Source: Lachnospiraceae bacterium (lineage in GTDB: Bacteria > Bacillota > Clostridia > Lachnospirales > Lachnospiraceae). From it: a DNA stretch of 64,000 bases. Positions 1 through 7,992 of this stretch are shown in pieces (the first letter of the stretch is position 1; each line of letters starts with the position of its first letter). A program made the position numbers and the translations under genes. The notes below the pieces were generated by a model that saw nothing but the letters and a program-made list of their open reading frames with translations, made no database searches and had not been told where the DNA came from. The DNA lies in NCBI GenBank assembly GCA_009774145.1, contig VSND01000015.1, positions 8,683 to 72,682 on the forward strand. The letters run 5' to 3'.

Positions 1-280
1 CCAGCTCCAGACGCATGGTCTGTACGCCGTTTTCTTCTGTAACAGATCCTCTGCGGATCATGCCGGAATATACCAGGCGGTCTGCGCCGGCCCGATAGAT
101 GGTGATGGTCCGGTCACATACCGGTTCGCCAGGAAGCCCTGCCGCCTTCCCTGTATCCACGCGGCAGTCCATCATTGCTGTGGAATGGGTGCCCGGCATC
201 TCTTCCAGCCGGAATTCCAGGATCGTTCCAAGCCCGTTCAGTCCCTCTGCCCGGAGATCGCCTGTATGGATCGCAGACAT
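1..280 (-). CDS. VgrG/Pvc8-like baseplate (gpD-type) protein, N-terminal part
   Basis: Partial gene; only the first 93 codons are inside the window and the 3' end lies beyond position 1. The start is the ATG at 278-280, six bases after a strong GGGAGGTG ribosome binding site. The reading shows a short beta-rich start, then a stretch around GTHSTAMMDCRVD and LVYSGMIRRGSVTEENG. This resembles the first domain of phage gpD / VgrG / Pvc8 baseplate hub proteins, where a 'lF.G.i..v' strand follows the substrate-like barrel. If correct, a contractile injection system or phage tail gene set continues to the left. A possible promoter (TTTCAA, 17 bases, TATATT) lies about 80-110 bases upstream. Family assignment rests on remembered pattern over a short piece. 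Confidence 0.5.
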   Translation of the reverse strand, partial: MSAIHTGDLRAEGLNGLGTILEFRLEEMPGTHSTAMMDCRVDTGKAAGLPGEPVCDRTITIYRAGADRLVYSGMIRRGSVTEENGVQTMRLEL

Positions 281-461
281 TTCATGCACCTCCCTTACTG
301 TATCCTGGTCTCTGCACCGCTGAATACTGCAGAACTGGTAAATATCGTTCTTGTCTCAAATATAATTTACATGTCCAGTGTTTGAAAATTATCCGAAACA
401 TATAAAAACGACACATGATTCTCAGCTCTGTAGAAGCCTGAAACTGTGCCGTTTATATGGT

Positions 462-878
462 TCATGATTTTAAGATGATTTCCAGAAATTCTTCCGGGGC
501 AACTGCCGGGACTGCAGAGCCTTCAAAATCATCCGTATTTCTCGTGATAATATACTCTGCTTTGATCCTTTCAGCGCACCTGTCCTGAAGACAATCTTCA
601 AAGTCTTTAAATTCTGTCATTTTGATTGCTTTTACCACATCTTCATGACTGACTCCTTCTATTCGTAAAAATTCACAGAGATCAGACAGCCACTTTCTCC
701 GTTTGATTTCCGGTACTTTCCGCAAAATATACCAGAGATTGGGAACAGAATGAAATGCCATACAGCCATCCAGTTTTCCACCGGCACATTGCGCAATCAC
801 ATCTGAAGAGGCTTTATAAAATGGTTCCCGGGTCATCAGAAAATCGATTACTACATTTGTATCAATCAGTACTACCAA
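462..878 (-). CDS. PIN-domain toxin (VapC-like ribonuclease)
   Basis: A 138-residue PIN-domain protein. The N-terminus VVLIDTNVVIDFLMTREPF carries the first catalytic aspartate. The middle acidic residues are in FKDFEDCLQDRCAERI, and the last are in YIITRNTDDFEGSAVPAV, the layout of VapC-type Mg2+-dependent RNases. Its start overlaps the end of the upstream 90-residue gene by 17 bases, the usual coupling of an antitoxin-toxin pair. It would be expected to cleave RNA when freed from the antitoxin. The gene appears intact and of normal length for the family. Target RNA cannot be read from sequence. Confidence 0.85.
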   Translation of the reverse strand: MVVLIDTNVVIDFLMTREPFYKASSDVIAQCAGGKLDGCMAFHSVPNLWYILRKVPEIKRRKWLSDLCEFLRIEGVSHEDVVKAIKMTEFKDFEDCLQDRCAERIKAEYIITRNTDDFEGSAVPAVAPEEFLEIILKS

Positions 879-1134
879 ATTTTTCTGCCCTCGCTTCCTC
901 CAGTTCTTTCACAGGATCAAAATCATCCGGAAGATACTGCCGGATTTCTTCTCTGGCAGTATCCAGCCTGCGAAATGCCTGCATTCCTCTATTCTCTTCC
1001 GGTGATGGCATGGCTGCCATATCTGTTTTTTCACTCTGTGACATCAGTCTGCGGATAATCTCTATTAAAAAACTGATATTGTCATCTGACAATCCGCTGA
1101 TCATTCGAACCGCTTCCTGCTGCAATTCAGACAC
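862..1134 (-). CDS. Putative antitoxin partner of the PIN toxin
   Basis: Small protein of 90 residues immediately upstream of, and overlapping, the PIN toxin gene. An ATG lies at 1161, but the GTG at 1134 sits five bases after AGAGGTGA, so GTG is chosen; the protein then begins MSELQQEAVRMISGL. The first half predicts helices (DDNISFLIEIIRRLMSQ). The second half is charged and acidic (YLPDDFDPVKELEEARAEKF), as expected for a region that wraps a toxin. No DNA-binding domain is obvious. It is inferred to neutralise the PIN protein and perhaps autoregulate from the promoter at 1177-1205. Confidence 0.65.
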   Translation of the reverse strand: MSELQQEAVRMISGLSDDNISFLIEIIRRLMSQSEKTDMAAMPSPEENRGMQAFRRLDTAREEIRQYLPDDFDPVKELEEARAEKFGSTD

Positions 1135-1176
1135 AAAAATCACCTCTCTTTTAATCTTCATAATACCTGCAGTTAC

Positions 1177-1205
1177 ATCATATCACGTTGCATGCACCTT
1201 CACAA
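1177..1205 (-). promoter_or_regulatory. Promoter of the PIN antitoxin-toxin operon
   Basis: On the minus strand TTGTGA (1200-1205), a 17-base spacer and TATGAT (1177-1182) form a good vegetative promoter about 45 bases before the GTG start. The spacer contains the self-complementary TGCATGCA, a candidate operator for autoregulation. Confidence 0.55.
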
Positions 1206-1274
1206 CCGAAAAAAGAGAAACTTTTAAAGGCGGTTCAAATACTTTGAGGACTGCTTTTAGGGACTCAGAATCTG

Positions 1275-1526
1275 TTATCCCTGATAATTGAACAGATTCA
1301 CGATTTTCCGGGTCAGAGTGGGCAGGATGGTATCTTTAAAAAGCGTATACAGCCCGGTCAGCAAAAGGGCTCCTACTACCACAGAAATCAGGATCTTAAG
1401 CGCTGTATCCATCAAGCCTTCCCCGGATTTCCGGGTGAAAACCTCCGCCAGCTTCGCCCTGACCTGCATTCCCTTCACATAGCCCTTTACCGCCAGATCG
1501 TTCATTTTGTCAGTCAGTCTCTTCAT
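1275..1526 (-). CDS. Small single-pass membrane protein, DUF6133-like
   Basis: An 83-residue protein preceded by AAAGGAG eight bases before the ATG. An amphipathic, Lys/Arg-containing N-terminus (MKRLTDKMNDLAVKGYVKG) is followed by one hydrophobic segment (ALKILISVVVGALLLTGLY) and a short polar tail (LPTLTRKIVNLFNYQG). The pattern matches, from memory, the DUF6133 family of small Lachnospiraceae proteins, which loosely resemble Flp pilins. No function is known. It sits between a baseplate-like gene and degraded peptidase sequence. The long inverted repeat at 1607-1641 overlaps its likely promoter (TATAAT at about 1593-1598 on this strand), so it may be individually regulated. Confidence 0.6.
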   Translation of the reverse strand: MKRLTDKMNDLAVKGYVKGMQVRAKLAEVFTRKSGEGLMDTALKILISVVVGALLLTGLYTLFKDTILPTLTRKIVNLFNYQG

Positions 1527-1606
1527 AGATTCATTCTCCTTTTCTCGATTGAAATTGTTGGTTGTATGGCAGATCCGCAGGAAATCCCTGCAATTATACC
1601 CGCTTC

Positions 1607-1641
1607 ATCACAAACTGCTTACCAGAACGGTAGTTTGTGAT
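1607..1641. promoter_or_regulatory. Inverted repeat upstream of the small membrane protein gene
   Basis: ATCACAAACT (1607-1616) and AGTTTGTGAT (1632-1641) are perfect 10-base arms separated by 15 bases. One arm overlaps the place expected for the -35 box of the minus-strand gene starting at 1526, whose TATAAT lies some 10 bases further on. A regulator binding site is the simplest reading; a hairpin in a longer transcript is possible. Confidence 0.45.
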
Positions 1642-1940
1642 AAGATGTGTTTGGGTAGTTTGGGTTGGGTAAACAGGGGTTGGAAAAAACTGACAACTGA
1701 CACTGAACATTAGAAAATACTTACGAACAAATAAATAAGATTATATTAAATCTGATATTAGACAGGTGAATGTTATTTTAGTGTCAAGTTGTCTGATTTT
1801 CCAATTTCAGGGATGAAAATTGGTCGTTTTCATCCCCTCCGCTGCTTTTCACAACGTTTTTTCTCTTGGACGAAATCAATGGAACCCCTTGATTTTTCGG
1901 GATTTTCTTTAACTTGGCACTATAATAACACTCTCCCCCA

Positions 1941-2020
1941 CCTGATTATTCGGATACTCACGAAACCCCGGCAGCGGCCGCGCGCCTCTCTGCAGATACG
2001 CTTTCACTTTTTCTCCGTAC
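1941..2020 (-). pseudogene. Remnant of an S8 peptidase C-terminus
   Basis: These 80 bases are a near copy of 3121-3200, inside the 3' end of the intact S8 peptidase gene; the first 40 bases are identical and the remainder differ at a few positions. On the minus strand the fragment still reads in frame through YGEKVKAYLQRGARPLPGF and REYPNNQV, the same residues as the intact protein, then diverges. No catalytic part is present. It is either the relic of a tandem peptidase paralogue or the scar of recombination. Confidence 0.85.
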
Positions 2021-2270
2021 GCTGCTGTCAAGTAAGAACTAATAAATTCTTATATTTCTTTGAAAATAATGTCAAACTCTGTCTCATTATGGATATACCT
2101 TATAGTATCTATTATTAGTTCTATTTCCTCTTTCATTGCCACTTCTCGCCCGAAAATTTCTTTTGTTCTTTCTTGCATTGACTCCTATAAACAAGAACAG
2201 AGAATCCGCATCCATTTGACACGATTCTCTGTCTTTCGTCTCCGTATTCTTATCTCCCAATCAGGAACAA
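2021..2270. other. A/T-rich gene-free stretch
   Basis: No convincing coding sequence on either strand. The only structure seen is the stem-loop at 2198-2231. The whole gap 1527-2270 therefore holds an inverted repeat, a peptidase remnant and a terminator, but no gene. Confidence 0.5.
2198..2231 (-). terminator. Stem-loop terminator after the 74-residue gene
   Basis: CAGAGAATC (2198-2206) pairs with GATTCTCTG (2223-2231). Read on the minus strand, the hairpin is followed by TTCTTGTTT, giving a plausible rho-independent terminator about 40 bases after the stop of the gene ending at 2271. Confidence 0.5.
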
Positions 2271-2495
2271 TTATAAAATCTGCCCTTTTCCTGTATATGG
2301 ATGACTCTTTGCATATGCAGCCGCATTCGCTGTAAACTCTCCTGGCTGCATTTTATCAAAATATTCTCTTTGCCATACTGTATAATCAAAATTATCTCTT
2401 TTAATGAGGGCAATAAAATGCTCCGCATCGACTACTCCCAAATTTTCCACAAGACACGCAAAGCCCTGATCCAAAATCTCTACTGCATTATTCAT
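2271..2495 (-). CDS. Small antitoxin-like partner of a PIN protein
   Basis: A 74-residue protein with a good GGAGG site before its ATG. It begins MNNAVEILDQGFACLVENLG and continues VDAEHFIALIKRDNFDYTVW. Short proteins of this pattern (helical start, 'lG.vdae.Fi.li..d.fDYt.W') are commonly found beside PIN-domain proteins. Here the PIN gene lies upstream and the two overlap by 8 bases, so they are translationally coupled. It is taken as an antitoxin or companion by context only. Because the neighbouring PIN protein is clipped (see below), this gene may now be an orphan antitoxin. Confidence 0.5.
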   Translation of the reverse strand: MNNAVEILDQGFACLVENLGVVDAEHFIALIKRDNFDYTVWQREYFDKMQPGEFTANAAAYAKSHPYTGKGQIL

Positions 2496-2862
2496 AATCT
2501 GCCTCCATTCTTCTGATAAATTCCCCTGGTGTAACCAACTTTATATTTTCTGAATGGTATTTCAGCAGGCGGTCATCTGTAGTAATGAAATACTTACATT
2601 GTGCTATAACAGCGCAGGCCACATGGCATGCATCTTTCTCTTTTATGCCCGTCTTCATAATTTCACTGGCACATTTTTCAATCTCATTTTTACTTCTGTC
2701 ACTAACATATATGCTTGTATACTCCCTTATAAATCTCTCAATGGCCATTTTCTTCTGCAATGACCTGTTTCTATCATTTTCATAATCAAGCACATAGGAT
2801 GTCACCAATTCCAGATTGCCTTTCTTTATCATATCCTGAATATGAAGTAAAAACCCCTTCAT
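2488..2862 (-). pseudogene. PIN-domain protein lacking its N-terminal catalytic segment
   Basis: The 124-residue reading matches the body of DUF3368/PIN-type proteins: GNLELVTSYVLDYE, then GIKEKDACHVACAVIAQCKYFITTDDRLLKYH with the last acidic residues. The usual first strand with its catalytic aspartate (a 'vYLDTn...rpfdd' segment) is missing. Homology seems to continue upstream of the ATG (IYTEWERHDIIKETMKG), but the frame meets a stop about 17 codons earlier without that motif. A TATAAT box lies only 8 bases before the ATG. The gene is therefore probably 5'-truncated and inactive as a nuclease, although it could still bind its small partner. Confidence 0.55.
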
Positions 2863-3076
2863 AGTTTCCTTAATTATATCATGTCTTTCCCATTCCGTAT
2901 ATATTCTTTTTCAGTACTTTTCAATAATTCAATGAATTATCTGTCAATTCAACCGAATGATTATATATTCCATTCAAGTATTCACTTAGCTTTCCACTAC
3001 TAATAGTATACCAAACATACGTTCTGTTTTCAATAGATAATTATTGTTAAATTTAATTATTTTTTCTCAGACATCA

Positions 3077-4867
3077 TCACCCCGGCAGACTGTCCCTCAC
3101 ACACAGCGCCCCATACCCCACCTGATTATTCGGATACTCACGAAACCCCGGCAGCGGCCGCGCCCCGCGCTGCAGATACGCTTTTACCTTTTCCCCGTAC
3201 AAAAACGGATCTTCCCCGTCCACCACGCCATACTGCATAAGCAGCGCCGCCGCGCCGGTCACGAAGGGCGTGGCGAAAGAGGTCCCGGTCTGGCTCACAT
3301 ACCGGCCGTCCGGCGCCGCCGTCTCGATGTTCACCCCGGGAGCCGCCAGGGAAGGCTTTAAGGCCCCGCCGTCTTCCGATCCCCGCCCGGAAAAGTCCGC
3401 GTAGGCGTCCGTGGCGGTATTGTAGGCGCCCACGGTGATAACATTGGAGGCCGTGGAGGGAATCGTCAGCGTATCGCTCTCCCGGGGGCGCAGGAAACGG
3501 GTGGCGCTTCCCGTGGCGGCGCTGCTGGGAAACCACATCTGATAGCTGCCGTCCACGATTCTTCCCGGCACCAGCCGCACGTTCCAGACACCGGAGTCAA
3601 TATAGTCCCCCAGTGGAAGAAAATCCACATAGATTTCCTGTTCCACGCTGTAGGGGCTGGGTTCTCCATAGTAGACCAGAAGCTCCGTTCTCCCCGCCCG
3701 GTATCGCTGGGTGGCCGGACGCTCGTAGAAGGGCCCCAGGACCGTTCCGTTTGGATGGACGAGAAAAATGTCAAATGTATCCACATAATTTTTCCAGATC
3801 TGCAGGCTCAGGGTCGGCTCGTAATTCCCCACCGCAAATTCCACATTCTGAATCTCCCCGGCCGCAAGCCTGCCTCCCGCATGTCCGGCCGCTGCGCCTT
3901 CGTTGCCGCTGCCCACGCAGAAAACCGATTTCCACAGATTGCTGATGTCATCTATATAAGTCTCCAGAAGACTCTTCCCCGTATGGGAACCGTAGGTATT
4001 GCCGAAGCTGATGTTGATTGCTACCGGCATCCGGTATTCCAGCGCCTTTTCAATCACATAGTTGATCCCCATCATCAGCTCCGTCGTCCGGGGAAAGCTG
4101 TCCGCCCTCGGACTCCCCAGCTTTACCACAAGGATCTCGCTCTCATAGGCCACGCCGTTATTGCCCGCGGCAATGGCCAGAACGCCGGTTCCGTGCCCGC
4201 TCACGTCCCGGCTCACCGGCAGCGCATTCTGCCGCGCCAACATTTCACCAGACGTCTTACGGACAGCTCCCTGCTGCATCAGCCCTTCATCAGACGCCTC
4301 CCGAACTGCTTCCTGTTGCGTCAGCCCCTCCCGCGTCAGCGCTTCATTGAGCTGCTCCTGCGTATACTCCGTTCCCACATAGTATCCGGGCGGCGGCGTC
4401 CCCTCCGCCGTCTGATCCCACAGGGCGCGGATCCGCGTGGTCCCGTCCAGGTTCCGGAACTCCGGATGGCGGTAATCCGCCCCGGAATCCAGCACCGCCA
4501 CCAGCACCCCTCTTCCTGTGAGAGACAGGGGCGGACGCTGCACCGGCGTCATGCAGGAGGCCCGCTTTCCGTTTGCTCTTGCAAAATAAAGGCGCTTCGG
4601 CTTCTCGATATATTCGATCTCCGGAATATCCGCCAGCCACCCGATCAGCGACTCCGGCACCACCAGGATGGCGTATTCATTCAAAAGCCGGGTCACCTGA
4701 ATATTTTCGGAGGCGATCCGCTCCAGGTCTCCCGTATATTTGACGATCAGCTCCCAGGTCCGCTCCTCCCGGTCATAGCCGGTATTTAACACAACGGATT
4801 TCTCCCGCTCTTCCTCCGTAGCCTCCAGCGCCAGATTCAGCTGGTTCTCAATCTTCTGGTCATTCAT
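3077..4867 (-). CDS. Subtilisin-like S8 serine peptidase
   Basis: A 596-residue S8 peptidase. The ATG at 4867 follows GGGAG and is preferred to the in-frame ATG at 4939. The catalytic triad is visible: Asp in VLVAVLDSGADYRHPEF (about residue 127), His in VSGHGTGVLAIAAG (about 215) and Ser in GTSFATPFVTGAAAL (about 540). A long insert after the Asn-containing region (VNISFGN, then a beta-rich 'P-like' domain with IWKNYVDTFDIFLVHP) is typical of clostridial S8 enzymes related to the Csp germination proteases. No signal peptide or membrane anchor is seen, so it may be cytoplasmic or spore-associated. Between the Asp and His motifs is a degenerate 14-residue tandem repeat (see 4224-4346). Confidence 0.92.
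   Translation of the reverse strand: MNDQKIENQLNLALEATEEEREKSVVLNTGYDREERTWELIVKYTGDLERIASENIQVTRLLNEYAILVVPESLIGWLADIPEIEYIEKPKRLYFARANGKRASCMTPVQRPPLSLTGRGVLVAVLDSGADYRHPEFRNLDGTTRIRALWDQTAEGTPPPGYYVGTEYTQEQLNEALTREGLTQQEAVREASDEGLMQQGAVRKTSGEMLARQNALPVSRDVSGHGTGVLAIAAGNNGVAYESEILVVKLGSPRADSFPRTTELMMGINYVIEKALEYRMPVAINISFGNTYGSHTGKSLLETYIDDISNLWKSVFCVGSGNEGAAAGHAGGRLAAGEIQNVEFAVGNYEPTLSLQIWKNYVDTFDIFLVHPNGTVLGPFYERPATQRYRAGRTELLVYYGEPSPYSVEQEIYVDFLPLGDYIDSGVWNVRLVPGRIVDGSYQMWFPSSAATGSATRFLRPRESDTLTIPSTASNVITVGAYNTATDAYADFSGRGSEDGGALKPSLAAPGVNIETAAPDGRYVSQTGTSFATPFVTGAAALLMQYGVVDGEDPFLYGEKVKAYLQRGARPLPGFREYPNNQVGYGALCVRDSLPG
4224..4346 (-). repeat. In-frame 42-bp tandem repeat inside the S8 peptidase
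   Basis: Three imperfect 14-residue units follow one another: REGLTQQEAVREAS, DEGLMQQGAVRKTS and GEMLARQNALPVSR. The DNA units are still alignable. The insertion lies in the loop between the catalytic Asp and His segments, so it probably projects from the catalytic domain. Confidence 0.7.
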
Positions 4868-4942
4868 CGCACACTCCCGCCGCCCCTGATGGGATTTCTT
4901 CCTTATATGATATGTCACAAGGCTCCGGCCGCCCACCAAAAA

Positions 4943-6274
4943 TCAGTATCCATACCGCTTCCTGTATTTCCAGTACACTCCCGCCGACAGGAGAAGCGCC
5001 ATCAGCTCCGCCGCCGGCGTCGCCAGCCAGATCCCGTTCACGCCCAGCAGCAGGGGCAGCACGATCATGGCAGCCAGCATCAACACAAAGGATCTGGAAA
5101 ATGCCAGCACCGCCGACACCACTCCGTTGGACAATGCGGTAAACATTCCGCTGGCAAAAATATTAAAACCGATGAAAAGCAATGCGATCGTGCAGATCCG
5201 GTTCCCGGTTACCGCCAGCGCATACACCGGATCCTCCGGACGGGCAAAGACCGATACCAGCGGCTCCGTAAGTCCAAGGGACACTGCCACCGTGATCACG
5301 GACACCACCCCGATCACCTTCCGGCTCAACGCCACCAGTTTTTTCAGCTTCTCCCGGTTCTGCTCTCCGTGGTAAAAGCTGAGCATGGGCGCCACGCCGT
5401 AAGAATATCCCGTGTACAGCGAGCTGGCAAACATGAGCACATACATGATGATCGTGACCGCCGCCACCCCGTCTTCCCCCACGCAGGTGAGCATGGTCCA
5501 GTTGAACATCATGGTGACAATCCCGGTTACCAGCGCCGTGGCCATCTCCGAACATCCATTCGACGCTGCGTTTACAAGGACCCTCAGCCGAAACACCGGC
5601 TTTTTAAAATGCAGCAGGCTCTCCTTCCGGCCAAACACGAACAGGCCCGCCACCGCCGTCACGGAATATCCCAGCCCGGTGGCGATGGCCGCACCGCCGA
5701 TCCCCAGATGGAACACCGCCAGAAATACATAGTCCAGCACCATATTCAGCACGCCTCCGGTCACGGAACAGATCAGGGAAAGCGCTGCCTTCTCACTGGC
5801 GATCAGATAGAGCGTAAAATTATTCATCAGCAGGATGGGCACCGTAAATACCAGATAGCGGCTCAAATATTCCACGCAGTACCCCTCCACCCGGGCCGAC
5901 AGACCCATGCCGGCGAAGACGCGGCCCATGGCGAGATATCCAAGTCCCCACATGAGGAGCCCCACCGCCGCATTGATCAGAATCAGCGCCGTAAAGTCTT
6001 CTCTTGCCTCTTCTGCTTTTTTCTCGCCCATCTTCTTCATAATGACTGCGCTGCCTCCCGTAGCCAGCATGGTGGAGACGGCTGTGACCAGCTGAATCAC
6101 GGGCGCGGTCAGATTGATGGCGGAAAGAGCGTCCGTACCGATGAGATTTGACACAAACAGACCGTCGACCATGGTGTAAAAGGACATAAACACCGTCATG
6201 GCGATGGTTGGAACGGCGAATTTCAGGATATTTTTCAGAGTTACCGGTTTCAGGTATCCATTTTGATTTTCCAT
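4943..6274 (-). CDS. MATE family multidrug/cation antiporter
   Basis: A 443-residue transporter with 12 hydrophobic segments in two halves. The start is the ATG at 6274, preceded by AAAGGAG; longer in-frame starts lack a site and would overlap the promoter. MATE hallmarks are seen early (PTIAMTVFMSFYTMVDGLFV, SAINLTAPV) and again in the second half (ASNGCSEMATALVTGI, SYGVAPMLSFYHGEQN). It would export cationic compounds using a sodium or proton gradient. The promoter at 6317-6347 carries a palindrome between -35 and -10, so expression is probably controlled. Its stop lies 75 bases from the S8 gene start on the same strand. Confidence 0.92.
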   Translation of the reverse strand: MENQNGYLKPVTLKNILKFAVPTIAMTVFMSFYTMVDGLFVSNLIGTDALSAINLTAPVIQLVTAVSTMLATGGSAVIMKKMGEKKAEEAREDFTALILINAAVGLLMWGLGYLAMGRVFAGMGLSARVEGYCVEYLSRYLVFTVPILLMNNFTLYLIASEKAALSLICSVTGGVLNMVLDYVFLAVFHLGIGGAAIATGLGYSVTAVAGLFVFGRKESLLHFKKPVFRLRVLVNAASNGCSEMATALVTGIVTMMFNWTMLTCVGEDGVAAVTIIMYVLMFASSLYTGYSYGVAPMLSFYHGEQNREKLKKLVALSRKVIGVVSVITVAVSLGLTEPLVSVFARPEDPVYALAVTGNRICTIALLFIGFNIFASGMFTALSNGVVSAVLAFSRSFVLMLAAMIVLPLLLGVNGIWLATPAAELMALLLSAGVYWKYRKRYGY

Positions 6275-6316
6275 GTTTTTTCTCCTTTTGTCTTGCATTT
6301 GTCCCCTGTATCCGGT

Positions 6317-6347
6317 ATCATAAACCATACAATAACTGTACAGTCAA
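6317..6347 (-). promoter_or_regulatory. MATE promoter with ACTGTACAGT operator
   Basis: TTGACT (6342-6347) and TATGAT (6317-6322) on the minus strand are separated by 19 bases. The perfect 10-base palindrome ACTGTACAGT (6335-6344) overlaps the -35 box and spacer, a position suited to repression. The regulator is not identified in the neighbourhood. Confidence 0.5.
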
Positions 6348-6459
6348 GAGCCATTTGCAGAAAATCGGCAGGGAACAGAGATTGCATGTCACTCGGCTTC
6401 ATGCTATCTTTTATATAGGAACAAACTGACAAATCGGAATGTAAGTGGAGAATAAATGT

Positions 6460-6921
6460 ATGAAGGATTACGATAATTTATGGGATGATTATTCGATTGA
6501 GTTCAACTCAAAACTGGTAGATTCAGGCGGAGACTGGAGCAGACTTGATGAAGACGAACAGGAGATTGCAGCTTTGTGGAAGCTGTATGTGGATATCAAT
6601 AACGGAGGATTTATCCAGTTCTTCTGCAACTGGGGCTTCCAATGTTTATGTTATGCCATGCGTGGGCTGAAACGCATAGAAGATACCAGTCTGTACGATT
6701 TGTTGGACGATACCTATTGTAATGTTCTGGATAAATTTAAAAATGACACCAGATTAACAGCGTATTGGGATATACCAGAATATTTGACGGATGAAGATAT
6801 GGAACGCCTTGACGCTGCCGATACACAGTTTTACGAAACGGAATGTGAGCATTTTACAAAAATGGCTTACGAATATTATAGTCAAACGCTGAAGAAAATG
6901 GTAACGCCGGTTAATGGTTAA
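6460..6921 (+). CDS. DMP19-like protein (DUF4375)
   Basis: A 153-residue acidic protein. The ATG at 6460 is chosen because GTGGAG lies nine bases upstream; a GTG at 6445 in frame is part of that site. The middle contains VDINNGGFIQFFCNWGF, the signature of the DMP19/DUF4375 family, followed by an acidic helical C-terminus (WDIPEYLTDEDMERLDAAD). The founding DMP19 of Neisseria mimics DNA and blocks a regulator, but most family members are uncharacterised, so only family membership is claimed. Confidence 0.75.
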   Translation: MKDYDNLWDDYSIEFNSKLVDSGGDWSRLDEDEQEIAALWKLYVDINNGGFIQFFCNWGFQCLCYAMRGLKRIEDTSLYDLLDDTYCNVLDKFKNDTRLTAYWDIPEYLTDEDMERLDAADTQFYETECEHFTKMAYEYYSQTLKKMVTPVNG

Positions 6922-7033
6922 TTATCCCTGTTTGCGGTAAACAGAACTCCCATTGATCGGGCTGGTAAACATCCAAAACAGGCGCAGTGCGCAGTTTGTC
7001 AACACCATGATATCAGAAAGGAAGGATACTAAA

Positions 7034-7738
7034 ATGCCGGAATTACCCAGTATTCCACTCACCCACCAGGAAGGCGTATACAAGGTGGCCGATTTCAGCG
7101 GGGACCTTGACGACGACAACGCAATTTTCTTAGACTATGACCCCCAGTATCAAATGCTCACCTATGATATTCCTGTGGGAAAGGACCGGCGCGGGATGAC
7201 GCTGTACAATGTACCGGAAGACGATCTCGACCGGACGCTCCTTGCCGCCTATGACAAGGAGGGACACCTTCAGACCATCACCGCCATGCTGAGCGGTCAC
7301 GAAACGCTTTTGTACATCCGTTATGAAAACGAAGAGCATGCCAGGCAGAAAATCCATAGATTTGCCATCCGGAATGCAAATGCCATAATTGAACAAATCC
7401 AACGATGTCCGGATGTCGTGGCAAGGCTTTTCATTGAGTATTACATGGATGCGGATACCATAGATTACCATGCAGTGATTGGCACCGCGGCTCAGATGGA
7501 AGCAGTCATGCAGAAAGGTCATTACGAGGATTCCTGCGACTATTCCGGCAACTACCCATCCGAAAACATTGAGGGCGATAATGAGAGGCTGATCACAATG
7601 GTGCGCTGCGCCGAAGGCCATCCATGTGAAAATTTCCGGTATGCAGTGGAAATTATGTCAAGACATATCGAGGAACACGCGTTGCCAGCGCTGCACAAGA
7701 CGGAGGATTTTAAATTTATCTGTGCGGAATATGACTGA
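7034..7738 (+). CDS. Conserved hypothetical protein (unknown)
   Basis: A 234-residue soluble protein. The ATG at 7034 has GAAAGGAAGG nine bases upstream; the frame is open further back but without a site. It has a small beta-rich N-terminal part (YKVADFSGDLDDDNAIFLDYD, MLTYDIP) and a helical C-terminal half rich in His, Arg and Glu. I do not recognise a family or catalytic motif. It follows the DMP19-like gene by 112 bases and precedes two small membrane protein genes, all on the plus strand, and may share their transcript. Confidence 0.6.
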   Translation: MPELPSIPLTHQEGVYKVADFSGDLDDDNAIFLDYDPQYQMLTYDIPVGKDRRGMTLYNVPEDDLDRTLLAAYDKEGHLQTITAMLSGHETLLYIRYENEEHARQKIHRFAIRNANAIIEQIQRCPDVVARLFIEYYMDADTIDYHAVIGTAAQMEAVMQKGHYEDSCDYSGNYPSENIEGDNERLITMVRCAEGHPCENFRYAVEIMSRHIEEHALPALHKTEDFKFICAEYD

Positions 7739-7764
7739 AAATCAGAATCGAAAGAGAGGATACC

Positions 7765-7926
7765 ATGAAAAAAATCGCTTTGACAGCAAGCATTCTGTTT
7801 ATTATTTTAACTTTTATTGGCGCAGGATATGTTTTATATAACAAAGGGCAGGTAAATGCAGGGTATGCCGTTATTCCATCCGTATTTGCCATTGCCAGTA
7901 CCGCCTTTTATCGAAACCAAAAATAA
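7765..7926 (+). CDS. Short two-helix membrane protein
   Basis: A 53-residue ORF with GAGAGGA six bases before the ATG. It begins MKKIALTASILFIILTFIGA, a hydrophobic helix, and has a second hydrophobic stretch (YAVIPSVFAIASTAFY) before ending RNQK. The size and pattern are those of small YbaL/YoeI-type membrane peptides, but no family is recognised. It lies 26 bases after the previous gene. Confidence 0.55.
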   Translation: MKKIALTASILFIILTFIGAGYVLYNKGQVNAGYAVIPSVFAIASTAFYRNQK

Positions 7927-7992
7927 CAGCTGCATTGATGCGTTTAGGCAGAGCGGCAAACCGGAAGTTACAGAATCAGGAGTGGTAAAAGA

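Noticed and set aside
4889..6151. Long plus-strand open frame opposite the MATE gene
   Set aside because: Composition is His/Gln/Arg-rich shadow of a membrane protein; no binding site or recognisable domain.
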